From Candidatus Woesearchaeota archaeon (GTDB lineage: Archaea > Nanobdellota > Nanobdellia > Woesearchaeales > UBA11576): DNA of 45,991 nt. The stretch is from positions 1 through 45,991 of the forward strand of contig JACQXV010000072.1 in the NCBI GenBank assembly GCA_016208715.1, read 5' to 3'. Position 1 is the stretch's first letter. Each line of letters opens with the position of its first letter. Shown here piece after piece: positions 7,127 to 15,403 of the stretch. The translations under genes and the position numbers were made by a program. Under the pieces are notes generated by a model, which was given only the letters and a program-made list of their open reading frames with translations, ran no database searches and had not been told where the DNA came from.

Positions 7127-8440
7127 ATGTTTCAACTGCGGTGTGCAGGACGAGAACGTGCGCTTGCGCGGATCTTGGCGTCATTCTTGGCGTCATTAAT
7201 AATTCTTCTTGCAGTAGTTGGAACATCATTCGTCAGCATACGTGCGCAAACTGATTCTTCGCAAACCGATTCTTCATTTTTTCTATCTTCCTCTTCTAAA
7301 TATTCCTCTTCTCAAACTTTATCTTCTTCATCTTCATACGACAGTCAATCGTCCGTACAAGTGATTGAACAAAACCATGCTGGAACCGGCTGTCCCTTTA
7401 CCGTTCTTGAAGGAAATGTCCTTCGCCTGCGCGCAGAAGGCTTTGACCCTGACAGTGATGTAGGACCTGCAGGAGAGCTCTTGTGGAGCTATGCTCCGCC
7501 GGTCTCGCCATTTGGGTTGTGGCAGACACGCGTCGGAGATGCAGGAAGGTACACGACCGGAATCAAGCTATCTGATGGTGCATTCACTGATACGGTAATA
7601 TTCTGCATTGATGTCGTCCCACAACCAACCGCGCTTCCTTCGCAGCCCGACAATCATGCGCCAACACTTTTTGGAGTCGATGATCTTTTGCTTGAAGAGG
7701 GACAGAGCGTAACGTTCAAGCCTGTCTGTATCGATCCTGACGGTGATGATGTATTTATGGCAGTCAACACCCAACTCCCATTCCCAGTGTATGAAAGCAG
7801 GGAAGGTGATGCCGGGAATTATCTTGTGCAAGTGGGGTGCACGGACGTGCGCGGTTCAGCAACTATTGTTGTGCAACAGGTAGCAGTCAAATCAAAGAAT
7901 AATCCGCCGATAATCACTGTAAATGACGTGACAGCATATGAAGGCGAACTTATAACGGTACAGCCGCGCATTGCTGACGCTGACAATGATCCAGTCACAT
8001 TCAGCATCGAAGGACCGATAGGCCCGGGCGGTGTGTGGCAGACGTACATGGGGGATGCAGGAGATTATACTATCACTGTTTTCGCAAGCGACGGAAAATC
8101 GCTGGCACAAAGACTAGTAAATATTCACGTCCTGGCAAAACAACAACTGCAAGAAGAACTGCTGCCGGAAGCAGGAAGTATAAGTGCGATAAGTGCGGAA
8201 AGCAGAGTTGTCGCAGAACAACTCTCACAACGCTCCATGCAAAAACAATCGGCTGTTGAAGTTATTGTCATAGAGAGCGTCACCGAGAGCGCAGTTGAAA
8301 ATTCTCCCAAACAATCATATTCCTGCCAGGCAACATTTGTCTCATCGCCACCCGTCTCAGCATCACCCGTCTTAGCATCACCAGTATCGTCACCAGTTCA
8401 ACTAAATTCACAAGATATTATTGAAGTTGTGTACTATTGA
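7127..8440 (+). CDS. Secreted Ig-/cadherin-like repeat protein B
   Basis: A 437-residue paralogue of the protein at 5587-6957. A basic start is followed by a hydrophobic segment (about residues 14-42), then a Ser/Thr/Gln-rich low-complexity linker, then three beta-sandwich repeats with FDPDSDVGPAGELLW, WQTRVGDAGRY, CIDPDGDDV and YMGDAGDYTITVFASDGK. The last 90 residues are rich in Ser, Pro, Val and Gln (SSPPVSASPV type), like a glycosylated spacer. ATG 7127 is preferred to the TTG at 7103, but neither has a strong ribosome site. Its likely role is a surface adhesin or scaffold; the ligand is unknown. Confidence 0.7.
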   Translation: MFQLRCAGRERALARILASFLASLIILLAVVGTSFVSIRAQTDSSQTDSSFFLSSSSKYSSSQTLSSSSSYDSQSSVQVIEQNHAGTGCPFTVLEGNVLRLRAEGFDPDSDVGPAGELLWSYAPPVSPFGLWQTRVGDAGRYTTGIKLSDGAFTDTVIFCIDVVPQPTALPSQPDNHAPTLFGVDDLLLEEGQSVTFKPVCIDPDGDDVFMAVNTQLPFPVYESREGDAGNYLVQVGCTDVRGSATIVVQQVAVKSKNNPPIITVNDVTAYEGELITVQPRIADADNDPVTFSIEGPIGPGGVWQTYMGDAGDYTITVFASDGKSLAQRLVNIHVLAKQQLQEELLPEAGSISAISAESRVVAEQLSQRSMQKQSAVEVIVIESVTESAVENSPKQSYSCQATFVSSPPVSASPVLASPVSSPVQLNSQDIIEVVYY

Positions 8441-8521
8441 ATAAGCATTTTGGCTAGAGCCTGTGCTGCAATAAGTTTTCCTCGCGCACTCGCTTTTGAC
8501 CAGCTTGCTGAATCGTATGCC

Positions 8522-9003
8522 ATGAAGGTTTCAGCCATGAGTTTATTTAGCATTCTCTATGGAAACAAGAAGTGCAAACTGCTTACACTTAAGAATCCGA
8601 CTGTCGTGTACTTGTTTGAAAGTTCTTTGTTTCATCAGCAGGTCACACTGTCTCCGGTGAAGCAATTCACGCTCTTGCCAGGGGAGTGCTATATGCGGGC
8701 ATCATTTGTCCGTGGATACCTCGATGAGCTTGTTGTGCAAGAGTATGCTGTACTGAGAGGGCGAAATGATTATGGCCGTCGAGAAGCAGCATACATGCGG
8801 TGTACCTATCAATCGCGAGATACTTCGGCAGCGTCAACAACCTCGCAGCAGAATTATGCAGGCTCAATATTGATAGAAAATTCACTTCGCCATTAGGGCT
8901 TCGACGCTTGAGAGTTTACGAGAATACGCTGCTACAGCAGAAGAAAAAGGCGCCGGAAATGCAGAGGGCATTACTCGCAGCGTCGCAAAAGTACTGGAAG
9001 TAA
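8522..9003 (+). pseudogene. Frameshifted gene of unknown family
   Basis: Two overlapping frames look like the halves of one gene. The first, from ATG 8522 (or TTG 8450), reads sensibly to about 8790 (PTVVYLFESS, YLDELVVQEYAVLRGRND). After that its composition becomes odd and it stops at 8896. From about 8790 another frame reads YLSIARYFGSVNNLAAELC and continues as NIDRKFTSPLGLRRLRVYEN to TAA at 9003. That part looks helical and resembles a short regulatory or ORF-end domain. One indel near 8770-8800 would restore a continuous protein of about 160 residues. It precedes the nucleotidyltransferase on the same strand. No family is recognised. Confidence 0.4.
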
Positions 9004-9043
9004 GCGCCATTCAGGGCCGTTTTCCGTAATAAATGTGGTGAGA

Positions 9044-9739
9044 ATGAAAGCAGTCATATTCGCAGCAGGAAAAGGAACACGGATGCTTCCGCTGACCGAG
9101 CATACGAATAAAGTCCTGATTCCCGTCAATGGAAAGCCTTTTCTCTGGTACGTCATCGATGCCCTGACAAAGGCAGGCATCGCCGAGATTGGTATTGTGG
9201 TGAACTACAAACGAGAACAGATCGAACAGTTTCTTCAGCAGTTTAACATAAAAGCAACGCTGATTCATCAAGACCAACCGCTCGGAACTGGACACGCTTT
9301 GCATTGTGCGGCTTCATTTATCGGGCAGGACAATTTTCTTGCGTGTCCGGGCGATAATTTGGTTTCTGTGCAGGATATCAAGAACGTCGTCGGTGATGGG
9401 ACGCGATCGCAACTGTTGGGCTTGCGCCATTCGCGTCCACAAAATTACGGCGTGCTGCAGGCAGAGAATGGACTGTTGACAGGCATCGTAGAGAAGCCCC
9501 GGGAGTTTGTCAGCGACTTGATAAATTCCGGTGTTTATTTTTTCACGAACGGCCTTCTTGCGCATCTCGTGAATGTTCCTCGCCAACTTAACGGAGAATA
9601 TTATCTCACCGACGCAATAACTTCTTTTGCTAAAGCAGAACCTGTGCACGTGCGAACTGTCGAGGGGTTCTGGCTTGATCTTGGCAAGCCTGCAGACATT
9701 CCTGTGGTAGAAGAAGAACTGCGAAGACGATGGATTTGA
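9044..9739 (+). CDS. Sugar-phosphate nucleotidyltransferase
   Basis: A 231-residue single-domain enzyme of the RmlA/GlmU/GalU N-terminal type that would join a sugar 1-phosphate to UTP or dTTP. The signature AAGKGTRMLPLTEHTNKVLI near the start contains the nucleotide-binding GxGxRM and the Lys that contacts phosphate. GTGHAL, a metal-binding ACPGDN, GIVEKP and INSGVYFF follow. It lacks a beta-helix acyltransferase domain, so it is not a full GlmU. The start is ATG 9044 because GGTGAG lies 2 nt upstream. The sugar is undetermined; surface-polysaccharide precursor supply is a fair guess. It converges with the gene at 9742. Confidence 0.8.
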   Translation: MKAVIFAAGKGTRMLPLTEHTNKVLIPVNGKPFLWYVIDALTKAGIAEIGIVVNYKREQIEQFLQQFNIKATLIHQDQPLGTGHALHCAASFIGQDNFLACPGDNLVSVQDIKNVVGDGTRSQLLGLRHSRPQNYGVLQAENGLLTGIVEKPREFVSDLINSGVYFFTNGLLAHLVNVPRQLNGEYYLTDAITSFAKAEPVHVRTVEGFWLDLGKPADIPVVEEELRRRWI

Positions 9740-9741
9740 TT

Positions 9742-10356
9742 TTAATTCATCGCCTGCATGAATTTATCCACTGTAATATTTATTTCTGTAGCATATTCGG
9801 GCTGTTTTTCAGCCAAAATCTTGTAACGCTTAAGCTGCTGATGCGTCCCGATCAGGAACATTTGTGCATGCTCTGCGACGGTAACTTCAAAAGCATCTGC
9901 TGTTTGCGGCCACTCATAACCAGGATAACCGATCATCCCTCCGATGCTTGAGCACAGACAGAGATTCCAGAGCTTCTCAAACGGGGTAGCTTGCGGGAGC
10001 CACGTGCTTGTGCTCACGACGCGGTCTCCAAGACCGTTCACGAGCCATTGTTCAGCATTTTTTCGATATGATGTAGTGATCGCTTCGATGTCTGCAAGCA
10101 CGTGGAATCTCATCTCTCTGTTTGTATCCCACATCTGCGTCAGAAAATCCGTGAGTTGCATTACTTTCAGATCATCGCGTAAGAATTGTTCAAGTCCTTG
10201 TCCGCACAGCGTTACATAATTGTCTGCTTGCGTGCACAAATGGCGGACGAGATCCCAATTATATTCCCCGTAATTTGGAATTGCGGCGTTGAGACGTCTT
10301 CCTTTGCTATTGACTTCAATGTTTCCTGTGCGCAGAAGGTCAGCTAGGTTATTCAT
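9742..10356 (-). CDS. Hypothetical protein
   Basis: A 204-residue protein of no family I recognise, starting MNNLADLLRTGNIEVNSKGR. It is probably cytoplasmic and mostly helical, with tryptophan-rich motifs (EYNWDLVRHLC, STSTWLPQATPFEKLWNLC) and four cysteines. It has no signal peptide or membrane segment. A TATA-like GTATAT at about 10371-10383 lies upstream of ATG 10356. The stop lies two bases beyond the stop of the nucleotidyltransferase, with which it converges. Coding is supported by length, clean codons and the promoter. Confidence 0.6.
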   Translation of the reverse strand: MNNLADLLRTGNIEVNSKGRRLNAAIPNYGEYNWDLVRHLCTQADNYVTLCGQGLEQFLRDDLKVMQLTDFLTQMWDTNREMRFHVLADIEAITTSYRKNAEQWLVNGLGDRVVSTSTWLPQATPFEKLWNLCLCSSIGGMIGYPGYEWPQTADAFEVTVAEHAQMFLIGTHQQLKRYKILAEKQPEYATEINITVDKFMQAMN

Positions 10357-10474
10357 TGCAATGGAATTAGTGGATATACTTTATTAACTTTGTCCTATGA
10401 GAAGCCGCAACAAGAATTTCTTACGAGTTTGTACTCAAGAGGAAGATCAATGGTTGGCAAAATGCTAAAAACTT

Positions 10475-10532
10475 CGCCCTGAAGGGCGGGAGTTTAAACC
10501 CTCCACTCGCTACGCTCGCTCTAAACAAATAC
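10475..10532. mobile_element. Element remnant: IS605-type hairpin and family 2 end
   Basis: CGCCC/GGGCG with a TGAA loop (10475-10488), followed by GTTTAAACC, resembles the subterminal hairpin of IS200/IS605-type elements. It is followed by CTAAACAAATAC (10521-10532), the conserved right end of repeat family 2. The remnant abuts and enters the 3' end of the enoyl-CoA hydratase gene. Confidence 0.45.
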
Positions 10533-11265
10533 AAAACTTTTTCATCAGCAGTTTTGTCTTTTGTAGTTCAAACTTGCCGGCGAAACGCGACCGTTCATCA
10601 ATATGATTGCGTGGAAGGTGTGGTGACCTGCGGATGGAACGCCGCGAACAGGATATCGCGTCAACAGCATCTTTCACCTTCACTTTCTTTAGCAGCGTGA
10701 GTGCTGACTGCACTGGATCGCCAGTTGTCAGTACGTCGACCATGCCCAATTTGTGAGCATCTTTAGCGTCTAGAATCATGCCCCGTTCGATTATTTTTTG
10801 AGCGTCTCTGGGTCCAACGACTGCCTGCAACGTTTGAGTCCCTCCGAATCCAGGAGTGAGGCCAATTTTTGCTTCCGGCAAACCAAGCTTGGCATCTTTT
10901 TTGCATACGCGTAGATCTGCTGCAAGAGCGATCTCAAGCCCCCCGCCAAGTGAGTCCCCATTGATTGCCGCAATCGTGATTTTTTTAGATATCTCCAGCA
11001 GCCAGCCAATTTCCTGTCCGAGTCTTGAAAACTCATATGCATCACGAAATGAGAATCCATACATTTCAGAAATGTCCGAACCTACACTGAATGCCTTTCC
11101 TGCTCCCGTCAGAATTATTGCCTTGATTTTTTTGTTGTGATTCGAGATAAACAGTGCACGTTTCAGCGAACGCAATAATTCGGTGTTCAGCGCGTTCAGC
11201 TTATCGGGCCTGTTCAGTGTAACAACCACCGCGCTTCCCTTTTTTGCAATGGTCACAAAATCCAA
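10510..11265 (-). CDS. Enoyl-CoA hydratase/isomerase (crotonase) with altered C-terminus
   Basis: A 251-residue crotonase-fold enzyme acting on acyl-CoA thioesters. The N-terminal core is standard: NRPDKLNAL, an oxyanion-hole segment KAFSVGSDISEM, then NGDSLGGGLEIALAADLR and GLPEAKIGLTPGFGGTQ, which carry the two catalytic glutamates of hydratases. The last 55 residues are unusual. After KVKVKDAVDAI comes an arginine-rich stretch, then IDERSRFAGKFELQKTKLLM, and the final codons lie in a mobile-element end (10510-10532). A frameshift or element-driven truncation of the tail is likely. The start is TTG 11265, with GAGGTG 4 nt upstream; a TATA-like TTTAAATA lies near 11310. The physiological substrate is unknown. 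Confidence 0.75.
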   Translation of the reverse strand: MDFVTIAKKGSAVVVTLNRPDKLNALNTELLRSLKRALFISNHNKKIKAIILTGAGKAFSVGSDISEMYGFSFRDAYEFSRLGQEIGWLLEISKKITIAAINGDSLGGGLEIALAADLRVCKKDAKLGLPEAKIGLTPGFGGTQTLQAVVGPRDAQKIIERGMILDAKDAHKLGMVDVLTTGDPVQSALTLLKKVKVKDAVDAISCSRRSIRRSPHLPRNHIDERSRFAGKFELQKTKLLMKKFCICLERA

Positions 11266-11524
11266 TCGGCACCTCTTTTTTATCGATGTCGAATGTTGCC
11301 CGTTATATTATTTAAATATTGCTGAGAAATGGGCTCTGTAGAAAATAGTGCCGGCACACTCACCACCACCGCCTTTCTGCGAGAGATAGAAAGAAGCACA
11401 TGCGCGCTGACAAGTTGAACGCCCCCAGCGGCCATCGATCCGCTGGCACTCGAACTCCAGTCCGATTTCCGCTTCGCTCCAATCGAACGACGAACGTTGA
11501 GTAGTATTGAGCGAAGCGCCTTAC

Positions 11525-11554
11525 GGTGAGTTTTTTGAGGGTATGAAACTCACC
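11525..11554. repeat. Hairpin in the gap before tRNA-Arg
   Basis: GGTGAGTTT (11525-11533) and AAACTCACC (11546-11554) form a perfect 9-bp stem. The gap 11341-11634 otherwise contains a CCAGCGG/CCGCTGG hairpin near 11425-11446 and a TATA-like CTTTAAAAAG (about 11600-11609) that probably drives the tRNA. No gene is supported. Confidence 0.45.
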
Positions 11555-11634
11555 AAGAAAAAGCTTCGGGATAACACAACACTGTCGCACAGCATAACCT
11601 TTAAAAAGGCCAGGAAAAACCAGCACCGAAATCT

Positions 11635-11708
11635 GCTCCCGTAGTCTAGCTTGGATAGAACAGGGCCCTGCGGAGGCTCAGACCGGGGTTCAAATCCCCG
11701 CGGGGGCG
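11635..11708 (+). tRNA. tRNA-Arg (anticodon GCG)
   Basis: A cloverleaf with acceptor GCTCCCG/CGGGGGC (one G-U), an anticodon arm GGGCC-CTGCGGA-GGCTC with anticodon GCG, and T arm CGGGG-TTCAAAT-CCCCG. The D stem has a mismatch at 12-23. No intron is present and CCA is not encoded. It is very similar in layout to the tRNA-Arg at 13281. Confidence 0.9.
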
Positions 11709-11720
11709 TTTTTCCATTTA

Positions 11721-11876
11721 GAGTCTATCTCGGTAGGTCGGATCGAGCATGGGAAACAAGATGCAAGCAGTGCAAGGCGCGAGGAAGGAGCATAGCCAGA
11801 GGCTATGTGACTGACAACGCAGCAATGCGCTGCGGATTGTTTGCAAGGCGATGAGAGCACCTATCGAGATAGGCTC
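11721..11876. mobile_element. MITE with 18-nt inverted ends and TTA duplication
   Basis: GAGTCTATCTCGGTAGGT (11721-11738) and ACCTATCGAGATAGGCTC (11859-11876) are inverted repeats matching at 16 of 18 positions. TTA flanks both sides (11718-11720, 11877-11879), consistent with a 3-bp target duplication like that of some IS5-group elements. The 156-nt interior has hairpins (GCATAGCC/GGCTATG) and no transposase. It sits 12 nt after tRNA-Arg. Confidence 0.65.
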
Positions 11877-11928
11877 TTAGTCTCGGGTTGTCTTGATGAT
11901 ATCCTTGACTCTTGATGGTATCTTGATA

Positions 11929-12071
11929 TGTCAGCATACCACCAATCTATGATTGGTGGATATAATTGGTGGATGGTGGTGGTATGCTGAGCATGCTCAA
12001 AAGGCGGCAGGGGTGCGCGAAGCGAACATGCCACTAGTCTATTGAGAGGTGGTCCCCTGCCGCTTTTGACA
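11929..12071. repeat. Repeat family 5, two-arm palindromic element, copy 1
   Basis: TGTCAG opens a long stem (GCATACCACCA with TGGTGGTATGC), then the central CTGAGCATGCTCA, then a second stem (AAAAGGCGGCAGGGG with CCCCTGCCGCTTTT) closing with TGACA. The same frame with other stem sequences occurs at 23938-23991 and 32819-32989. No ORF is inside. Confidence 0.65.
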
Positions 12072-12153
12072 GATACATAACTTGACAGACACATAACTTA
12101 AGCAGAGTCTGGATTAAGCAGAATATGGAGAAAGCTGTAGGAGGCATTTTGTA

Positions 12154-13227
12154 ATGAAAGCGATCGCAGTAATTCCGGGTGAAAAAAACAGTGCGCGTCT
12201 TCTTGACGTTCCTGTGCCTGATATCGACGATAACGAAGTTCTCGTTAGGAGTGTGCGTGCTGGCGTTTGCTCTACTGATCGCGAGGTCCACAAAGGGCTT
12301 TATGGTACTGCCCCGTCCGGTGAAGACTATCTTATTTTAGGGCACGAGTCTTTCGGAGTCGTAGAATTTGTAGGCCGTAATGTCTCCGGTTTTAAAAAAG
12401 GCCAGTATGTGGTTAGAACTGTTCGAAGACCATGTAGTGCCTGCGATAATTGCTCGTCAGGTGCAAGCGATGTGTGCTCCACAGGAAATTTCTCTGAATC
12501 TGGAATCAAAGAACTGCATGGGTGCATGGCAGAATATTTCAAAGATGACCCGAACTATCTTATTCCAGTGCCTGCAGAACTTGCCGATCTGAGTGTATTA
12601 TTGGAGCCAATGAGCGTCGTGGAAAAAGTCCTCCGACAATCATACTTGATACAGAGGCGCCTTGAATGGAAACCAAAGAATGCGATGATAATTGGTGCAG
12701 GGCCCATAGGACTTCTTCAGGCGATGCTTTTAGTTGAGAATGGCATGACGGTTAATGTTGTTGCGCGTAGCCCTCCTTTTAATCTAAAATCGAAGCTTGT
12801 TGCTTCCATAGGCGCACGGTACATCAGTACTTCGTATCAGTCATTAGACGAAGCTGTGCGTGATATTGGCCATCTCGATCTTATTGTTGAGGCATCGGGC
12901 AACTCTACGATGGCGTTTGCTGCGATGGAAAATTTGGAAAACAACGGCGTTTTATGCCTAACGAGCATTACTGGAGGCAAGATGGAGACAGTGGTTGCAT
13001 CGGACAAAATCAATCTTGATCTCGTTCTTGGCAACAAAGTTGTGTTTGGAACAGTGAATGCGAATATTGTAGATTATCAGAATGGCTTAAGAAGTTTAGA
13101 GAAATTCGCGAATCGCTGGCCAGATGTCCTGCCTGCCATGTTCACAAGAAGAGTTCCATTGCAGCAATACGCGTTCGCTTTGGAAAATTTCAGTGAAGAT
13201 ATTAAGACCACAATCGAGATATCTTAA
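12154..13227 (+). CDS. gdh: Archaeal-type glucose 1-dehydrogenase (medium-chain, zinc)
   Basis: A 357-residue NAD(P)-dependent zinc dehydrogenase that would oxidise glucose, and perhaps other aldoses, to the lactone as the first step of an Entner-Doudoroff type path. Residues VCSTDREVHKG and LGHESFGVVE give the catalytic zinc ligands Cys and His-Glu. CSACDNCSSGASDVC (about residues 91-107) is the structural-zinc or cysteine cluster. LLEPMSVVEK and the Rossmann motif IGAGPIGLLQA follow. It resembles Sulfolobus and Thermoplasma GDH in length and motifs. A strong GGAGG (12140-12144) precedes ATG 12154. It lies between a repeat and tRNA-Arg; substrate range is inferred from the family. Confidence 0.85.
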   Translation: MKAIAVIPGEKNSARLLDVPVPDIDDNEVLVRSVRAGVCSTDREVHKGLYGTAPSGEDYLILGHESFGVVEFVGRNVSGFKKGQYVVRTVRRPCSACDNCSSGASDVCSTGNFSESGIKELHGCMAEYFKDDPNYLIPVPAELADLSVLLEPMSVVEKVLRQSYLIQRRLEWKPKNAMIIGAGPIGLLQAMLLVENGMTVNVVARSPPFNLKSKLVASIGARYISTSYQSLDEAVRDIGHLDLIVEASGNSTMAFAAMENLENNGVLCLTSITGGKMETVVASDKINLDLVLGNKVVFGTVNANIVDYQNGLRSLEKFANRWPDVLPAMFTRRVPLQQYAFALENFSEDIKTTIEIS

Positions 13228-13280
13228 ACGGGAAGTTGTATGGATGTAGTATGGATGTATTTGCGATATTCTTGCGTCTT

Positions 13281-13354
13281 GCTCCTGTAGTATAGCTTGG
13301 ATAGAATGGAGCCCTCCGGAGGCTCAGGCCCGGGTTCGAATCCCGGCAGGGGCG
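13281..13354 (+). tRNA. tRNA-Arg (anticodon CCG)
   Basis: Acceptor GCTCCTG/CAGGGGC, anticodon arm GAGCC-CTCCGGA-GGCTC with anticodon CCG, and T arm CCGGG-TTCGAAT-CCCGG. No intron and no encoded CCA. It has the same D-arm mismatch as the tRNA at 11635, which suggests duplication. Confidence 0.9.
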
Positions 13355-13378
13355 TTTCTTACTGCTTTCTAAACTGAT

Positions 13379-13644
13379 TTACTTCACATCATCAACCCGA
13401 ATCACGTGCCACCCGAAATGTGTCTTCACTGGTTTTGAGACGCGAATGCGGCATTCTCGAATTCTTTGACCATCTGGCCCCGTCCGAACCAGCCGAGATC
13501 TCCGCCATTTTTCCGTGAAGGGCAGAGAGATTTCTCCCGTGCGACATCTTCAAATTTCTTCTCGTGAGTCACGTCGAAGAAAACGACGTTCGCTTCTGCT
13601 TCCGTCTTTACTAGAATATGAGATGAGCTCAGTTTTGTTGCCAT
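13379..13644 (-). pseudogene. Parvulin-type peptidyl-prolyl isomerase, frameshifted
   Basis: The first frame gives SSSHILVKTEAEA, FEDVAREKSLCPSRKNGGDL and GWFGRGQMVKEFENAAFA, a typical parvulin (PpiC-type) core, then stops at 13426. The expected end, KPVKTHFGWHVIRVDDVK, is present in another frame and runs to TAA at 13379. The roughly eight residues that normally separate the two parts are mostly missing. A short out-of-frame deletion is therefore more likely than a simple sequencing slip. The ATG has GGTGAT upstream and a TATA box (ATATATAC, about 13670-13678). The truncated 72-residue product would lack the last strand and a helix. Confidence 0.7.
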
Positions 13645-14008
13645 GAAATCACCACCGCAGACTGCTTACGATGTATATATGAACTTTTCGGCGTTATTGG
13701 TCAGTATTACTTGTTGTTGAAGTTCTGTGTGATAACAATTATCAGTGCGATGCTAACAAGAGAACCTTCTATTTTTGTGTTTTGGCTGAAATAATTTCAG
13801 AAGAATTCCGCATTTTCGAAAATACTGCTTGTCAGAAAGAATATTTTTCATAACGGCAAAAACTTATTTTAAATTTTTGCATCACAATTAATGAACTGGT
13901 GTCACAGCGCAGTTTTCCATAGGTTGAACACAAGACCACAGAAAATCTTCACAGAAACGACGGTTGCGTGTTCATCCACAACAATAAAAAAATCACTGAG
14001 GTGAGAAT

Positions 14009-15394
14009 ATGAAGAAGAATGTGAAGAATATACAAATGAAAATGATGATGAGCGTGGCCCTGCTGTTTTTGGGCGGAATGAGCGTATACGCTTCTGCCGA
14101 TCATGTTATCATCAACCAGGTGCTTTACGATCCAATCGGATCAGAGACTGGGGGAGAGGCGGTTGAATTGTATAACCCAACCAGTTCTTTCGTCAATATC
14201 AGCGGATGGGTAATTAAGACAGGGAGCTCGGCGACAGACGCGGTTTTAGGAAACAACGTCATTCTTCAGCCAACTCAGCATTATCTCATCGCTGATGCAG
14301 GATGGGACGCTGCAAAGGACAATGTAAGTTGGCCTGTTGCAGATCACGAAGAGCCGATCACGCTTGCGAACACTAATTCAGGAGTCGCGCTCCTTAACGG
14401 AACTAAGGTTATTGATGCTGTCGGATGGGGTGACCCGGCGTTTTTGTTGCCTGATCTTTTTGAAGGGTCTCCCGCGCCACAGGTGAGTGCGGGCCAGGCC
14501 TTGCGCAGACTTCTGTTCTCTGACTCAAACAACAACAGTGCTGATTTTGTTGCGCTGATTCCTGATTTTCACAACAGCGCAGGCGCAAATGAAACGCCAG
14601 GTAATGACAGCAAACCTGTGTCGAATGTCTCGCTTGTAGTGATCGTCACAAACTCACAGCCCCAGATCGACCAGATTCTAGTGGCCCCCGACGAAGATCT
14701 TCTTGCTTCTGGCGTTCAGATTCTGCCATTTCCAGGGCAGAACGCGACCGTCAACGTCACTGCTGTTGTCACGGACTTGAATCAGCACACGACCATTGCG
14801 TCTGTGAAGGGGTTACTGCAGCCCTTTGGCAGAGTCTTTTACCTCAACAAGACTGGCTTCATAAATGCGACAACGGCGCTCTTCCAAGGAACTTCGTATC
14901 TCCAGTTCTTTGAGGCGTCGCAAAATTACAGCATCGTCCTGGACGCCACTGACGATACGAACGCAAGTGTCGCCGCAGCTGCGCCTTTTCAGTACAGTTC
15001 GGTCACTGCGATCGAACTGGAGACTGCGGCGCTTAATTTTGGGTTTCTGAGCGCGGGTGCAGCGACGTTTTTGTTAGGTGATGCGTTGTTTGGGACGGTG
15101 TCGCAGCCGACGGTACGTAACATTGGCAACAGCAAAATAGACCTCGGCATCAAAGGTTCGGCTCTGGCAAGTGGCGGCGCCAGTATACCCGTAAGCAGCA
15201 TCAAATACACTTTTGACGCTAGCTTCTCAAGCAATGTTTCAGGAACGCTAAGCACGAGCATGTCGATGAAGCCGGCGGGAATGGCGCCAGGAGCTGCATC
15301 ATACGTTCCGCTCAGTTTGGAGCTTACCGTGCCCGCAGGTACAAAGAGCGGCCTCTTCAATGGCCAGTTGATGCTTGCGGCAGCAAGTCCGTGA
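14009..15394 (+). CDS. Secreted lamin-tail-domain protein
   Basis: A 461-residue exported protein. Residues about 10-29 form a signal peptide (MMSVALLFLGGMSVYASA). Residues about 30-190 look like a lamin tail domain: IINQVLYDPIGSETGGEAVE, LYNPTSSFVNISGWVI, HYLIADAGW and DAVGWGDP. The rest is beta-rich (Val, Thr, Ser, Gly), ending in a domain with SKIDLGIKGSAL and VPLSLELTVPAGTKSG. Such domains occur in secreted nucleases, phosphatases and surface proteins, where they probably bind partners. No catalytic domain is seen. GAGGTGAG lies 5 nt before ATG 14009. The next gene starts 9 nt after the stop, so the two form an operon. Confidence 0.75.
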   Translation: MKKNVKNIQMKMMMSVALLFLGGMSVYASADHVIINQVLYDPIGSETGGEAVELYNPTSSFVNISGWVIKTGSSATDAVLGNNVILQPTQHYLIADAGWDAAKDNVSWPVADHEEPITLANTNSGVALLNGTKVIDAVGWGDPAFLLPDLFEGSPAPQVSAGQALRRLLFSDSNNNSADFVALIPDFHNSAGANETPGNDSKPVSNVSLVVIVTNSQPQIDQILVAPDEDLLASGVQILPFPGQNATVNVTAVVTDLNQHTTIASVKGLLQPFGRVFYLNKTGFINATTALFQGTSYLQFFEASQNYSIVLDATDDTNASVAAAAPFQYSSVTAIELETAALNFGFLSAGAATFLLGDALFGTVSQPTVRNIGNSKIDLGIKGSALASGGASIPVSSIKYTFDASFSSNVSGTLSTSMSMKPAGMAPGAASYVPLSLELTVPAGTKSGLFNGQLMLAAASP

Positions 15395-15403
15395 GGGAGG
15401 GCA

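Noticed and set aside
11425-11480. TTCGAGT-like T-arm on the minus strand, possible tRNA
   Set aside because: Only a 4-bp T stem and no acceptor, D or anticodon arm can be formed.
11360-11626. Open frame of 88 codons on the minus strand before tRNA-Arg
   Set aside because: It has no ribosome site or promoter, odd composition, and overlaps hairpins and the tRNA promoter region.
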